Source: Bolinopsis microptera
Lineage: Eukaryota > Ctenophora > Tentaculata > Lobata > Bolinopsidae
Length of the DNA: 64,000 nucleotides
Direction: 5' to 3'
NCBI RefSeq assembly: GCF_026151205.1
Contig: NC_087076.1
Span: forward strand, 16,277,919 to 16,341,918
Shown here: piece after piece, positions 1 through 12,679 of the stretch
How the letters are laid out: every line of letters starts with the position of its first letter
How positions within the stretch are numbered: the first letter of the stretch is position 1
Notes under the pieces: model-generated
What the model was told of the DNA's origin: nothing
The model's input: the letters and a program-made list of their open reading frames with translations, nothing else
Databases searched by the model: none
Translations under genes and position numbers: made by a program

Positions 1-2
1 GA

Positions 3-185
3 CAAAAACTTAGAAATAAGACTGATCATCACGTGGCTAACGACACGTCTGATTCGCTAACAAACAATGAGTTATCAGCCAACGAAATCCAGGGTATCGA
101 CCATGAAGAGGACTCATTAGAGTCGGAATCAGAGATTGATGATTACAGTCAAACTGGAGAGGAATGCACTGAATGTGGCCACTAG
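3..185 (+). CDS. C-terminal exon of an unidentified gene (partial)
   Basis: The window opens inside a reading frame that runs in frame 3 to a TAG at 183-185, giving about 60 residues. The tail is very acidic and polar (DHEEDSLESESEIDDYSQTG) and ends in a short Cys pair, ECTECGH. I do not recognise the family; such an acidic, probably disordered tail carries no functional signal. Polyadenylation-type AATAAA hexamers follow at about 416-429, which fits a plus-strand 3' end here. The start and any upstream exons lie outside the window. It could still be a chance open frame, but the coherent composition and downstream poly(A) signals argue for a real last exon. Confidence 0.5.
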   Translation, partial: QKLRNKTDHHVANDTSDSLTNNELSANEIQGIDHEEDSLESESEIDDYSQTGEECTECGH

Positions 186-1661
186 AGCTCATCATATTGA
201 CTCAGCTCTGTATAAATCAGAGAAGATATTAGATAGGATTTCTCGACCAGTGCATTGATTTATTTGCTGCATATTTGACAACTGGCTTTGTGCTCTATTT
301 TCATGATGTCTGATGGTGGTCTCAATATTATTCAGATTTTAAGTAATTACGGTACTTCCATTATATTGGCGAGACAAAATCAAAGAAAGTTAAACTAAAA
401 TCTATGTACATTCAAAATAAACAATAAACATGCGCCATAAACTGTTACAAATCTTTACAGCTGCACAAAATGTATACCATCACAGTTACTGACAAAATTT
501 TTGGGCTATAAGATCGTGTTCAAATTTTCAAAGATAAATCATGAATCTTGAGAATATACACATCTACATTCAATATATGATTATAAAGTTCTGTTATCTG
601 TTCTCTTGACACCCTGTTTGGTTAATCTGCAAATCTGCATTTCATCTGTAATCTGATCTTTTTGCAAAGTTTTCTTTTATGATTATTAGATTGATTTAAC
701 TCTATTTATTATGAACAATGTTTTCTCTATCTTGTCTGTTGTGGTAGTAATAGATTATCTCTATTCAGCAAACTCCTGAAATAATATACATATTACAAGT
801 TTGCTCTACCTTGTGCAATAACTTTAAAATACAATTAGTTGTATAGACAGTAGACAAGGTATAGTTATAATGGAAAAGCATATGCTGCGCGTGAGTCTAG
901 CACGCATGGTATTGGCGCGCAATTAAAGTGATAACGGTATCAAACTTTATATGATGAAAACGACCCACGCGTGCTCTCTACGAATAGATGGGACAAAGAT
1001 GGACAAGACATGGCGATGTACCAAGCAAGCATGCATATGATTTTGATTTAAGGCAATATTTTCATTTGTAACTATAGTATCGGCCGATAAAATAATGATG
1101 CACAGAAATAAATGTTCATGTTCATGTGCACTTAATTCTTCTTCTCATTCCGCCAACCCAGGAATCATTTCGGCCTCATGCAATGATGCAATTCAGGCCT
1201 TCTGTGAAATGTCAGAGAGTAGCCGTTTCCTACAGTTCGGACCTCAGATTCTGACTTCAGATTTTTTGCTCAGACATATTTATAGTCATACACATGTATA
1301 TACATATATATGTATAGAAAAATCTAAATATAATATATATATTTTGTGCAGCCTATTTTGTTATTTCTTTATTAGACTGACCTGGCTTGGTAGGGGTTCA
1401 TTGATCTCATCATGTGTTTTGGATCAGGATCACTTCCGTATAGATGCAGTGCTGTCGACTTGGTGAACCCATTGTTAGTCGCCAAGACTGGTCCTCTAAT
1501 GTAACCTTCTCTCCTGGCTCCAGTTGGGTTCAAATCTTGATGCCTGGAAATTTTAATCTTAGATGACCGCCTTAAATTCAGCAAATATATCCAAAGTCCT
1601 GAATGAGAGAGCCCAGAGAGCTAAAAACAATCATATAATGTATTTTTCCTAAAATTAGAGC
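186..1661. other. Intergenic, convergent 3' ends
   Basis: This is AT-rich sequence between the end of the first plus-strand gene and the stop codon of the minus-strand SAXO4-like gene. Two AATAAA hexamers sit near 416-429. The longer open frames here, such as 1095-1466, are low-complexity and have no coherent composition or family resemblance, so I see no gene. Confidence 0.5.
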
Positions 1662-4600
1662 TCACTTGTATCTGTAATAAGTAGTATAGTGATCGGGTGA
1701 GTCAGCTTTGGGTGGCAGCCACAAGTCGTTATTGGCCACAGCTCCAGTCGGTTCTTTTTTACCAGTTAAAGACCTCCCAAGCTTGGCACCTTCACCAACC
1801 TCAAACGGTGGCAGTTTCGTTGCCGGTTTGAAGTGGATCTGTGTTATGCTGCAATGTTGAAGTTTTAGTATTCGTTTGAATTAAATAGTTTATGTCAAGT
1901 TCACGTAAAGTTGCTATGATTGACAGGAATCTGTTCCGAGTGATAAACTGAGGACAATTGTATAAGGTTTGTTGGCATCAGATTGTTATCTGCAAGCTCA
2001 TTCGAGCATAAAACAATGCTGACCACTATAATTACATGGTCAAAGTCGGCCGTGCGTATCAGTGATATCATTTATAATGATCGTTCATTACGTATTTATT
2101 TTTATGATCACGAAAGAACGCTATTTCGGGCCTCATCGAGTAATTATTACATGTTTTCTTCTCGCTCTTTTCAAGTTCAAAGATGATTAACTTATAGTGG
2201 TTGAACGTCGTCATTCTCGGCTAATATTACATGCGATTTTTTCGCTTCAATAGTTTTACAAAAGAAGTTGACTGCAACCAATCAGCTTATAGCAGCTGCA
2301 ATCAAATGTAACAGGAATTGTAGCGTGTAAAAACAATGCTGCCTTCTTCGAGAAGCAAAAGCTACTCAACGGTTTCATTCGACCACACTATACTCTATAG
2401 CTCATTTTAGTGAGAACAATTTTGCTCTACGTAGAGATTTACTATAACAAAACAGAGATCACGGCTTTGTTTGTATAACGCAGTCAGACCTATATATACA
2501 GTCAGTCAATATATTTAGGACTCTTTATGATTGTCCGAAATTTGGAACCTTCTATGAGAAAATTCTAACAGCATAACAGAATATCTTTATAAATTATTTT
2601 TAAACTGTTAAGTACAGCTCGTTTATATCAAGGAAATATTTTAAAATTTCTAAAAATATCACGAAAAGTATTGAATGGAGTCTGACCTTGATTTATTATG
2701 CGGGTTGGTCAAGTTCGCATACTCGGCAGGATCAGATTTAGAAACTTTGTTCAGAAGTACCGATGGAACGTCGTCAGTCTTCGTGTAATACTGTGAATAC
2801 TGGGGTGTCAGCTTTAGAATATTGTACATTAAATTTATAAAATAACCTTGAAGAATTGCTTTATTCTGTGAAGACAGAATGGACCATTTTCTCTTTCTGT
2901 AACAATTTGGTTATGTAGGATATGTCTTAAATTAGGTCCATATATATGGCCATATGGCTGCAAAAGCAAAACTTTTTAATCTTTTTTCGATCAAAGGAAT
3001 CGAGCTTTAACATTATGCTTATCATTTCATCAAAATAATCGCTCAGTGCTTCAGCCGAAGTTAACGATAGTTAATGATTTTTCCATTCAGTGTGCATTGA
3101 GCAAATAATAAGGTTATTGTTACATGTTTGACAAAGCAAAGTAAAACATGTTAATTAACTTTTCAAAGACATCGGTTTTTCCACAATTTAACCCTCAGTA
3201 GCCAACATAAAATAACATTTTTCTCAAGTAGTGCAATTACTTAGTCGATTTAACTTGTTATCATACTTGATTAAACTATGATGTTTGTTTAAAAGTATCA
3301 ACTGTTGATCTCAGCTGGCATGCATGTTGCATAAGAATCTACAAAGCAGAAAATCGTTTGTGGATGAGAATTCTCGTTCTTGCACACTAAACTCTGTGCA
3401 GAACAGACAAAGTGTTGAAGAAAATTCTGGAATATTATTCAATATTTGTTATAAATTGGAAGAATCTTGTGCTAGTGCAGTGCAGGTGGAGCTAGCTAGT
3501 ATCATATAATAGAGGTTTACATCACAATCGATGATGACATTTGCAGTTGAAAAGGCACATGCTATACAACTTTATGCGTTAACTACGATTCCTGAAATTA
3601 TACTAGTATTGTACTACTATAATACATAGTATAATAGTTATTCCTCATGCAGGAATGTCTGCAACTCTAAAATTACCGTTTATGTTAACTTTTTGGCAAA
3701 ATCTATACCATTTCTCAATTTGCCAAGTTTATGGTTATTGGTTATTTAAGTCAAGTCTCAGTGGTAACGTAACAGATTCTGGGTAAATATTAAAGCATGC
3801 GATTTAATGTCTTCTAATTAAAAAATAATTCTGCTCCGGCCCGGCGAAATATTTCCGGTTCGGATGTTTCCTACTTTCGGGGGGGGGGGGGCCAATGGCA
3901 TAAAATGGCATAAAATGGCATAAAATGGCATAAAATGGAGACATTTTCTATGGAGAAAATGGAAAAACCCATGAGTAATTCTCCATTTTCTCCATTTTAT
4001 GCCATGAATTTTGTCTTCGAAATTTCATCTTTAACACCATTTAACACCTAAATTGGACATCCTAACATGTTTATTTACGCTTACTAGGGGCGTAACAAGC
4101 TTATGAAAGCTCATAGTAGGCTACTAGATGCTTATACTAGGTTAGTAGAGGCACACTTCAGGCAAACTCATAATTACTCAAGCCTAGTGTAAAGTTATTT
4201 CTACAGGCTACAGCAGGAGTGAGTAATAGGGGAGAGTAATAGGCACTGAGAAGTGAGACCTACATCCTCGACAGTCGAAACAAGCTCGCACTGCAAAGGG
4301 GAGACCTGCCTTCCGAGATCGCATTACCAGGGGGAAGCCTCGAGTCCAAATTTGTGTATCGAGGGTTAGGTGCAGACTTCGATAAACCGAAAAACCAAAA
4401 AAATATTTTCGGCTAATAATGAAGAGGGTAGCATGAAACGTGGAGAAAAGTGGTTTTTAGAAAAACTTTGAAAAATTTTGACTTAGAAAATTTTCGGCCC
4501 GAGTCATTCTCGATACGTACCTCTCTTATCGAGAGCTCCCGATTCCGAGCTCGTGTTGCAAAGGGGAGGCCTGCCTTCCGAGATCACATTACCAGGGGGA

Positions 4601-7600
4601 AGCCTCGGGTCCAAAATTGTGTACCGAGGGGTAATTTTCTAAGTCAAAATTTTTCAAAGTTTTTCTGAAAAACACTTTTCTCCACGTTTCATGCTAAACA
4701 ACAATCAAATTTTTTCTGAAAACCGCTTTTCTCCAGGTTTCATGCTACTCTGTTCATTATTTGCCGAAAATATTTTTTCGGTTTTTCGAAGTCCACACCT
4801 TCCCCTCGATACACAATTTTGGACTCGAAGTAATGCGATCTCGGAAGGCAGGCCTCCCCTTTGCAACACGAGCTCGGAATCGGGAGCTCTCGCGATACGG
4901 GAGGTACGTATCGAAAATGACTCGGACCGAACATTTTCTAAGTCAACATTTTTCAAAGTTTTTTCTGAAAACCACTTTTCTCCATGTAATGTTTCATGAT
5001 ACTCTGTTCATTATTGGCCGAAAATATCTTTTTTTAAAATAATTTTTCTCGAAATTCTAAATTTTTCAGGTTTTCAATGGCATAAAATGGCATAAAATGG
5101 CATAAAATGGAGACTATTTCTATGGAGAAAATGGAAAAACCTATGAGTAATTCTCCATTTTCTCCATTTATGCCATTGGCCCCCCCCCCTACTTTCCTTG
5201 TATGTATGTCAGTCTACAAAAAGTCATGGATGTAGATTATGGAATGGGTTTTGGGGCATTATGTTATCAATCACGTTTAGATTTGTTATCCATATCCATG
5301 GCAACCTGATGAATATCATACAATATTCAGCCGCGTTAATTCTCTAATAATTCTCTAATCTCATAGGCAAGGATTACAATCCTATGATACATAGGATGTA
5401 ATTTGTTGGTGCACCGACATGGTGAGGAATCGTCTTCGTCAATTTCCATTTTAACCTTAGAAATTAAAATTCACCGAATACCATAAAAGCGTGAAGCATA
5501 GATGTAGAGCTAAAAGTCACAAAACTGTGATTGGTGTAAGAATTCTAAATTTGTGACATGTACTCGACATGAACTCTGATGTTAAAAAAGAGTAAATTTT
5601 GTTATCAAATTACAAACACTGAAGTCTCTAAGTGACATCACTTTCAGACATTGTAAATTACTAAACCCGTAATTGTTTTTTAATGACTTGATGACTTATG
5701 ATAACGTAACAATGTTCTAGTAACCATGCCATTATCTTATGAAGTAAGCAGGTAATATATGGTTTACTTCCCGTAACTCTAGCAACACAACATTTCAATA
5801 TTCAGTACTTATCTTACATGGAACCTACATTGAAATTCTTAAATTTAGTCAGGCTGTTCACAATATTTAATGATCACCCAATCCTGAGAACAGCTCTAAA
5901 TTAGCACGGTGGTGATAAAACAATTTAGATTTAATTCGCCTGACGCCTACTTACTTCCTCTTTAGCCTTGGCATAGAACGCAGGCCGAGTATAGGTTCCC
6001 TTGACAAATCCAGATACACACTGTCCTTTGCTGGAAACTGAATTTGCTTTCTCTGTTCCCTGAAAGATATTGGAAATTAATGGATGAGAATATGGAAGAT
6101 GACTAAGTTCAAGCAACATTTATATCGTATTTTAAGTTCATGAAATCCTGACTAGACTAGTAAGTAGCAATCAATTGACGCTAGTCTGACAATTAATTGA
6201 TGACTTGTAGTGGATGCTGGATGTCAGCTTGCATCGTAAAGCATACCATTTGTCAAATCAAATATTCAATACAATGCTACAAGTCAGAAGTAAAGTTCAT
6301 CAAATTAGGAGGCAAAACCAACATGCATCATTTCAATCAGTGCAGTGCAAATCAATCCCCTGTGGACTGTGTATAGTGCTCTAGATCTCTAACCACTTGT
6401 ATATATACAGAGAGATAGTTCGGTTGAGAGCTTCTAATTTCACTAATGGCACTAATTATCTCTCGATTAAATTGAGATTTTATGATCTTATAATTACCGT
6501 TAGGACAGGGGTGTCTGGTGAAAGAACCTCTCATAATACTCTCGCCGATTGGTCTTGCCTGAAGAAATAATTTACTAGAAAGTTTAGGGTGATATCACGA
6601 CTTGGTGATTTACAAACAATATGAAAGTTTAAGATAACTAATCGTATTTAAATCTTAGGTTTCATTATCTAAAGGGTACTGCACCTTGGTGTTTGGGTTG
6701 CTGAAATTTTCATCGGGACGGTAGGTGATAGGTTCAATGTTGTATGCATTGATGAAACCTGATGCTTGTTTTCTCCCGACTGTTCTACCTTCCAAATCCA
6801 CTGAAGAGAAGATATGATCAGGTTATTTCATGAATAAGATGTACTACATATTTTATACCTTCAAAAATGCAGCCAAAATGTGAGGAATAAATGGGGTCCC
6901 CCGCCCCCACCCGGATATTAGAGTTTGGACTCTAGAATATAAGTGTGAAAATAACGTACTTTTCATACTAGGATTTCCAGAGAATTTTGATGCTGTTTCT
7001 GGCTTCATGTACCTTGGGCCCTGAAATATTTCAATGTGATGGTGAATCAAGTTTTTTTAATACAGTGAAACACGAAGACCACACCGTATATCTGGGAGAC
7101 TATAGCACATCTCTGGAAGTAAAATGAAGTTGTTAAACACCCTACCACGCCATTATTCTCCTGTTCAACTGGGTCTTTTCGTTGTAAATCAAACAGCAAG
7201 GATCGGTGCTGTGTCTTGAAGTTCCGTCTTGTGTCAGCGTGAACGTCAGTAACCTGATTGGTGACAATATTGCTAGTTCTGGCATGGGATGTCACAAAGA
7301 ATACAAAATTCGGATTTGTGAAATAAAAATTTAGCAGGAACTGTTTTTGTACCTCTCTCTGAAGCGGTAGAGTATTAACAGTTCCAGTAATGAATCCGCT
7401 TCCAGCCTTATAAATGGACGGTGGTAATGGTTCCGTTCCGCTTGCTCCCCTACTTTCTTTAAAGTGATCTTTGGTTGACGTATTGTAGTTATCTCGGATC
7501 GAAGATCTGAATGACAGTTTTTGATATTGACTGATCAAATTTGAATGAATCACCTCTCAAGATAGACTGTACAAATATGCAAGGAATTTTAGAGCTACAA

Positions 7601-7852
7601 TCGGTCAAGCGTGCTGGCTAGAACTTACAAAATCTCAGGGTTGTCCATTTTATCTATAGATTCGTTGTAGTACACAGCAGGTCTAAAATTTGCAAGATAT
7701 CCTGTTCCCGAATGAGTATTAGGGCGAGGTTTAAATTCAGGAATGGCATGAACGTTTGAGTACGTTGTAGCATAGTGAGACAGGTGATGAGTTTCCGGTC
7801 CTCCACTAGCTTTTATGTGCTTCGTCCCTTGCCCAAGGGATACCTTACCCAT
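1662..7852 (-). CDS. SAXO4: SAXO4/PPP1R32-like axonemal microtubule protein
   Basis: This is a multi-exon gene read right to left. Exons seen (coding parts) are 7852-7629, 7506-7353, 7253-7146, 7020-6960, 6800-6685, 6558-6498, 6059-5955, 2811-2687 and 1848-1662, ending in TGA at 1664-1662. Phases agree at every junction except 6498/6059, where a small exon is missing or the donor of the sixth exon is different. About 380-400 residues are accounted for. The N-terminus has HYATTYSNV and GTGYLANFRPAVYYN, followed by repeated Gly-aromatic blocks (GSGFITGT, ASGFINAYN, VSGFVKGTYTRP) and a C-terminus HYTTYYRYK. This layout resembles the SAXO4 (PPP1R32/IIIG9) family, proteins of cilia and flagella thought to line or stabilise axonemal microtubules. 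The 3.1-kb intron 2812-5954 holds a complete transposon. Family assignment is from memory of the motifs; another ciliary inner-junction protein is the main alternative. Confidence 0.65.
3879..5189. mobile_element. Fold-back transposon with G-run/C-run termini (copy A)
   Basis: This 1.3-kb element starts with 13 G and then CCAATGGCATAAAATGG. It ends with the inverse (ATGCCATTGG) followed by 10 C. The 7-bp direct repeat TACTTTC flanks it at 3872-3878 and 5190-5196 and is read as the target-site duplication. Each end carries short tandem copies of GGCATAAAATG and a hairpin (TGGAGAAAATGG against CCATTTTCTCCA). The interior is itself inverted: the block around 4440-4620 recurs on the other strand at about 4785-4990. 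No transposase frame is present, so it is non-autonomous. It lies in an intron of the SAXO4-like gene. I cannot assign a superfamily. Confidence 0.8.
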
Positions 7853-8769
7853 CTCTAAAGTCAGGCAGCAGTTTATATCATTTTAATATAACATGAAATA
7901 GGCCTAAGATGTTCATAACAATGCCGTAATTTATCACAATTCATAGTCTGACAATGCAATTCCAACATGAAACTAGCATTAAGCATGACACAATCCCAAT
8001 CAATTCTTTATCATAGAACGAAGAACTGGTTAATGTAGCCAAAGAAATCAAATCAACTATACTGATAGTATCTGTTATCAAGCTTGTCTACGGAGAGCAA
8101 CTTCGTCTCATCTTTGGTGGCGAGACCAGAGACGCATGTTAAAATTTAGCTTGGGCACAAGATGTAGCTATAGTGTTTCCTCCGCAAACCATAGCCTGAA
8201 GGTAAACATGTACAGTGCAATCGCTCGAAGCGAATTCTCAATCTGCGCGGCTTTCTTATCAAGTTCGCAAGTTGTCGAGTCAGGTTTCTAATTTTATGTT
8301 TGTAAATATAGTATAGATATAATATAAAATTATCATTATAAATGTAACATAGTGTATTGATATACGTCTACTCATATTTGTATTTGGATATTTTCTTGCA
8401 AATAAAATGAAAGTATAATATTGAATATAAAATTTATAAAAGTAAATTCAATTTTAAATTGAATTTTTATGCATCACATCATAATTATGCTTTTAAATCA
8501 TATTGTTATTTTTATTTTCCATTATTCAATCCCCGATCATACCATAATAAATCGATCGTAATATAAAGTGGTTAGTATAACATAGTAAACATTTTATTTT
8601 GACGCGCGTCGCCAGCCGGTCTAGTCCAGCATAAATTTAATCTTAGAATCGAGCGCTCATTTTGGTGACATTCTTATCGCCCTCCTGCGTGTCGTCGGTT
8701 TTCTATTTGATCGCTGACTTCTGATGCGGCCATTATACTGGCTTTTCCTTGTTGCTATTGTATCTCACA
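7853..8769. promoter_or_regulatory. Divergent intergenic region, probable shared promoter
   Basis: About 0.9 kb separates the start codons of the minus-strand SAXO4-like gene and the plus-strand GSAP gene. The middle (8280-8600) is very AT-rich; the GSAP-proximal part (8600-8740) is richer in CG dinucleotides. I see no clear TATA box. A shared bidirectional promoter is inferred only from the geometry. Confidence 0.45.
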
Positions 8770-11700
8770 ATGTTGACATTTAAAAAAGAATTCGATTTGG
8801 AGGAGGTATACGAATTGGTAAAGAAGGAATGCGAAAGTGCAGCTCTCAGCCGGTCGGACTGTGGACTGAAATGCATAGGATACCAGACAGATATACTGCT
8901 TTTCGCCTGCAATACTATTGTCGATGAGAAGATGGTTACGAAGATTGGGTATTATTGCTTTCAGGAAAAGATGGTTATGGACCTTTACGTTCACCAGGAG
9001 GTTATGGAAGTTCTTGTTGGATCTGTAAACCCTGAAAAGAATCTTCTTGGTAAGAATAAAGTTCATTTTGGGTAGTGACTAGCGTCCCAATTTTCCTGAT
9101 CGAATTGCTACTAAATTGTGTTCAACACACTCTTCATAAAGCTTGGATCGCATCTTACAAGTTAAGTTAAGTAGGCTATACAAACAGAATCAAAACTGCT
9201 CTTTGCAGATTACCGTTATATAGATTTAGAAATTGACATCGTTTTCAGTTTACGCAAGAAAAAAGAATTTAAAGAGTTCAAACTATCAATCCTGTCTTGT
9301 CGAACTTATTAACATGAAGACTTTCGATTTAAACATCGATAGTCCACAGACACAACATCTACTGGTATGTAAAATATATAGATTCCGTGAATTCTTAGAT
9401 TGTAGTTTGTACTGAACTCCGAAGTATCATTCTAAGAATTGTCCAGACGTTACAACCAATACATAACTCTCTATTGATCACAACATTGTTTCAGTTCTTC
9501 AAAACTGCACAGGTTAGAGTTAATTGCACGAAATTTAGTCGTGTTTGCAAAAATTTCTGACTTAAAGCCTGTTTGAGATTAGAGAAGTGCTGCCCTCTTC
9601 CAGCCTGACCACAGTGTATATAAGGTCACGTGATTTGTAATGAAGGTCACGTGTTATGTAATGAAACTTGCTCTACAATGAAACTTTTCCCGAATTCCCA
9701 CTGCCACGAGCTATTTTACGAGAATATTGCACCAACTTAACTGCATGTGGATTGTGAAGATACTGTACAGTGTGTAATGAATATACTGTACAGTGTGTAA
9801 TGAATATACTGTACAGTGTGTAATGAATATACTGTACAGTGTACAGTGTGTAATGAATATACTTTACAGTGTACAGTGTACGGTGTGTAATAAATATACT
9901 GTACAGTGTACAGTGTGTAATGAATATTGAATATACTGTACAGTGTACGGTGTGTACTGTGTTACGAATTTACTGTACAGTGTACAGTGTGTAATGAATA
10001 TACTGTACAGTGTACGGTGTGTAATGAATATACTGTACAGTGTACGGTGTGTAATGAATATACTGTGTACAGTGTACGGTGTGTAATGAATGTACTGTAC
10101 AGTGTACGGCTGTGTTATGAATGCAGTTATGTACATGCTATTTAACTATTTAATTACCGAAATATTGTTTCAGTTCTTTCCCTGGAGAAATGCGAAAGAA
10201 AAGGGTACTCGAAAAGAGCATTTGGTCTTTTTTATTGAAAAACGGCGTAAGTAAATGGGAACTGGAATCAGTTTTTCTGTTGAAGTATTGACATCCTTCC
10301 GACCAACATATTATAATACATAAAATGACACTGCCGTGTGTAAACTGTAAAATTTCGGGTTGTTAGGGAATACAAATATTTTACGACTGATTAGGTGAAA
10401 CCTCAGGACTCGGCATCATTCATATAACAACGACCGTCAATCAGTTCGACGTAAGTTTTTGAACGATATCATCTTTTCATGCTTTAATTCTTATACTAAA
10501 GATATCTGTGGCTTATGTTGAAAATGCCTCATTTCAACAACAACCTTCAGTGGTATGTATATCAAATTTCAAAGATATCACGAGGCACAAACTCACAAAC
10601 TGATATTAATGGTAAAGTCTGGTCTGATTATGCTGAAATCAAGTTTACTTATATCGCACTGTCTACTGTTTAAGAAATTGGGCAATTCAGTAGTGTGGCA
10701 TAACACGGTTAACGCACGGTTAAGGCACGGTTAAGGCACAGTTAAGGCACGGTTAAGGCACGGTTAAGGCACGGTTAAGGCACAAGGGTTACATAAGGCA
10801 CGGTTCTTAAGGCACGGTTAACGCACGGTTAACGCACGGTTAAGGCACGGTTAAGGCACAAACTGCCCAAAAGCAACCATTATGGTCGCTTAAGGCACGG
10901 TTAACGCACGGTTAACGCACGGTTGGGGAAATATAACATATAAACATACAAATGGTTAACTAAGGCACGGTTAAGGCACGGCTAGGGAACAAGGGTTACA
11001 TAAGGCACGGTTGAGACACGGTCACTTAAGGCACGGTTAACGCACAAACTGCCCAAAAGCAACCATTATGGTCGCTTAAGGCACGGTTAACGCACGGTTG
11101 GGGAAATATAACCTATAAACATACAAGTGGTTAACTAAGGCACATGATCTGAATGTGACGATCTGTAAATTTTACAGTGCGATTCCCGCTATGAATAAAC
11201 TTTCTAATTGTAAAGCAACAGCCCTGCTTCGTTTGACCGTCCTATATTTGAAATCCTTATCTCGATTAACGATCTCTTCAAGTAACAAGGCTCTTCAAAT
11301 TAAGTTAACATCTCCTAGAGCTCACACCTGTTTATTTGAGCGCGGTGATCTACACAACCTACTTCGCAGTCATGTTTCAGATCACATCACCCAACCTTGC
11401 TGCGTGCTGACACCACCCGCACACTTATCAATACATGCAAACTTTTGATCTCGTTGATCAGCTGACATGGATCATATCCCGAAATAAACAAGCTCTGTCA
11501 CTCTATCACAGTTGTATATAAACGCAGCTTTATTCAACACAACCATCCCATCTTTTCATTGTCTACTCTTAAAAATACTACTCTTAAAAAATATAGGACG
11601 GTCAAACGAAGCAGGGCTGTTGCTTTACAATTAGAAAGTTTATTCATAGCGGGAATCGCACTGTAAAATTTACAGATCGTCACATTCAGATCATGTGCCT

Positions 11701-12630
11701 TAGTTAACCACTTGTATGTTTATAGGTTATATTTCCCCAACCGTGCGTTAACCGTGCCCTAAGCGACCATAATGGTTGCTTTTGGGCAGTTTGTGCGTTA
11801 ACCGTGCCTTAAGTGACCGTGTCTCAACCGTGCCTTATGTAACCCTTGTTCCCTAGCCGTGCCTTAACCGTGCCTTAGTTAACCATTTGTATGTTTATAT
11901 GTTATATTTCCCCAACCGTGCGTTAACCGTGCCTTAAGCGACCATAATGGTTGCTTTTGGGCAGTTTGTGCCTTAACCGTGCCTTAACCGTGTTATGTCA
12001 AACTACTGAATTGCCAGAAATTGTGTCAAAGGAATTTCCACGCCTGATAAGATGCTGCAATATATATGAATATTTCTTAATCACTTGAAAAAGAAATTTT
12101 AACACATTATAACAATTTAAAACTTTTATAAACTTTTAAAGGTTCCATGTAGAATTCATAGCAAACTTTTACAGAAGATAGAAGTTCAGCAAATCCAGAA
12201 AGAGTTCCTCGTTCAACACTACGTTTGGTATCAGCTAGATCTGACAGCTATGCGGCTATACTACGTCTACCTTCAACAGCGGGTGAACACTAAACATAGA
12301 TTGCTTAAATTTACAAACAATTTCCTTCTGAAAGAGAGGTGAAGCACATTTCCAACATGTTAAAATGACCTGAAATTTTCTCGTTTTTAGTCAACTTCCA
12401 CCCAGGTAAAAAAACAGTATCTGGTTTTAACAATTGCCTCTCTCAATTATAACAATCCGAGAGTTAACTGTAAGTTATTGGCAGGTAACAGCTGGAGAAG
12501 TTCGCACGTCCAGCTCAATGTTTAATGTTTACCAGTTCTCCTCCCGAAGTAACCCTGAGATAGTCCTCTCTGTCAGTATCCCTCTGCCACTGTACCCTGA
12601 ACTCTACTCCGGCAGGTATTATTATTGTAA

Positions 12631-12679
<49 letters not shown>

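Noticed and set aside
4450-5042. Overlapping frames of 70-100 codons on both strands
   Set aside because: They lie wholly inside the inverted interior of transposon copy A and lack coding character.
10500-10552. Possible GSAP exon ([10 protein letters not shown]...)
   Set aside because: The acceptor phase does not fit the preceding exon; the exon at 10407-10450 fits both neighbours exactly.
9765-11140. CRISPR-like arrays
   Set aside because: Repeat units vary, spacers are not unique or of even size, there are no cas genes, and the DNA is animal nuclear.
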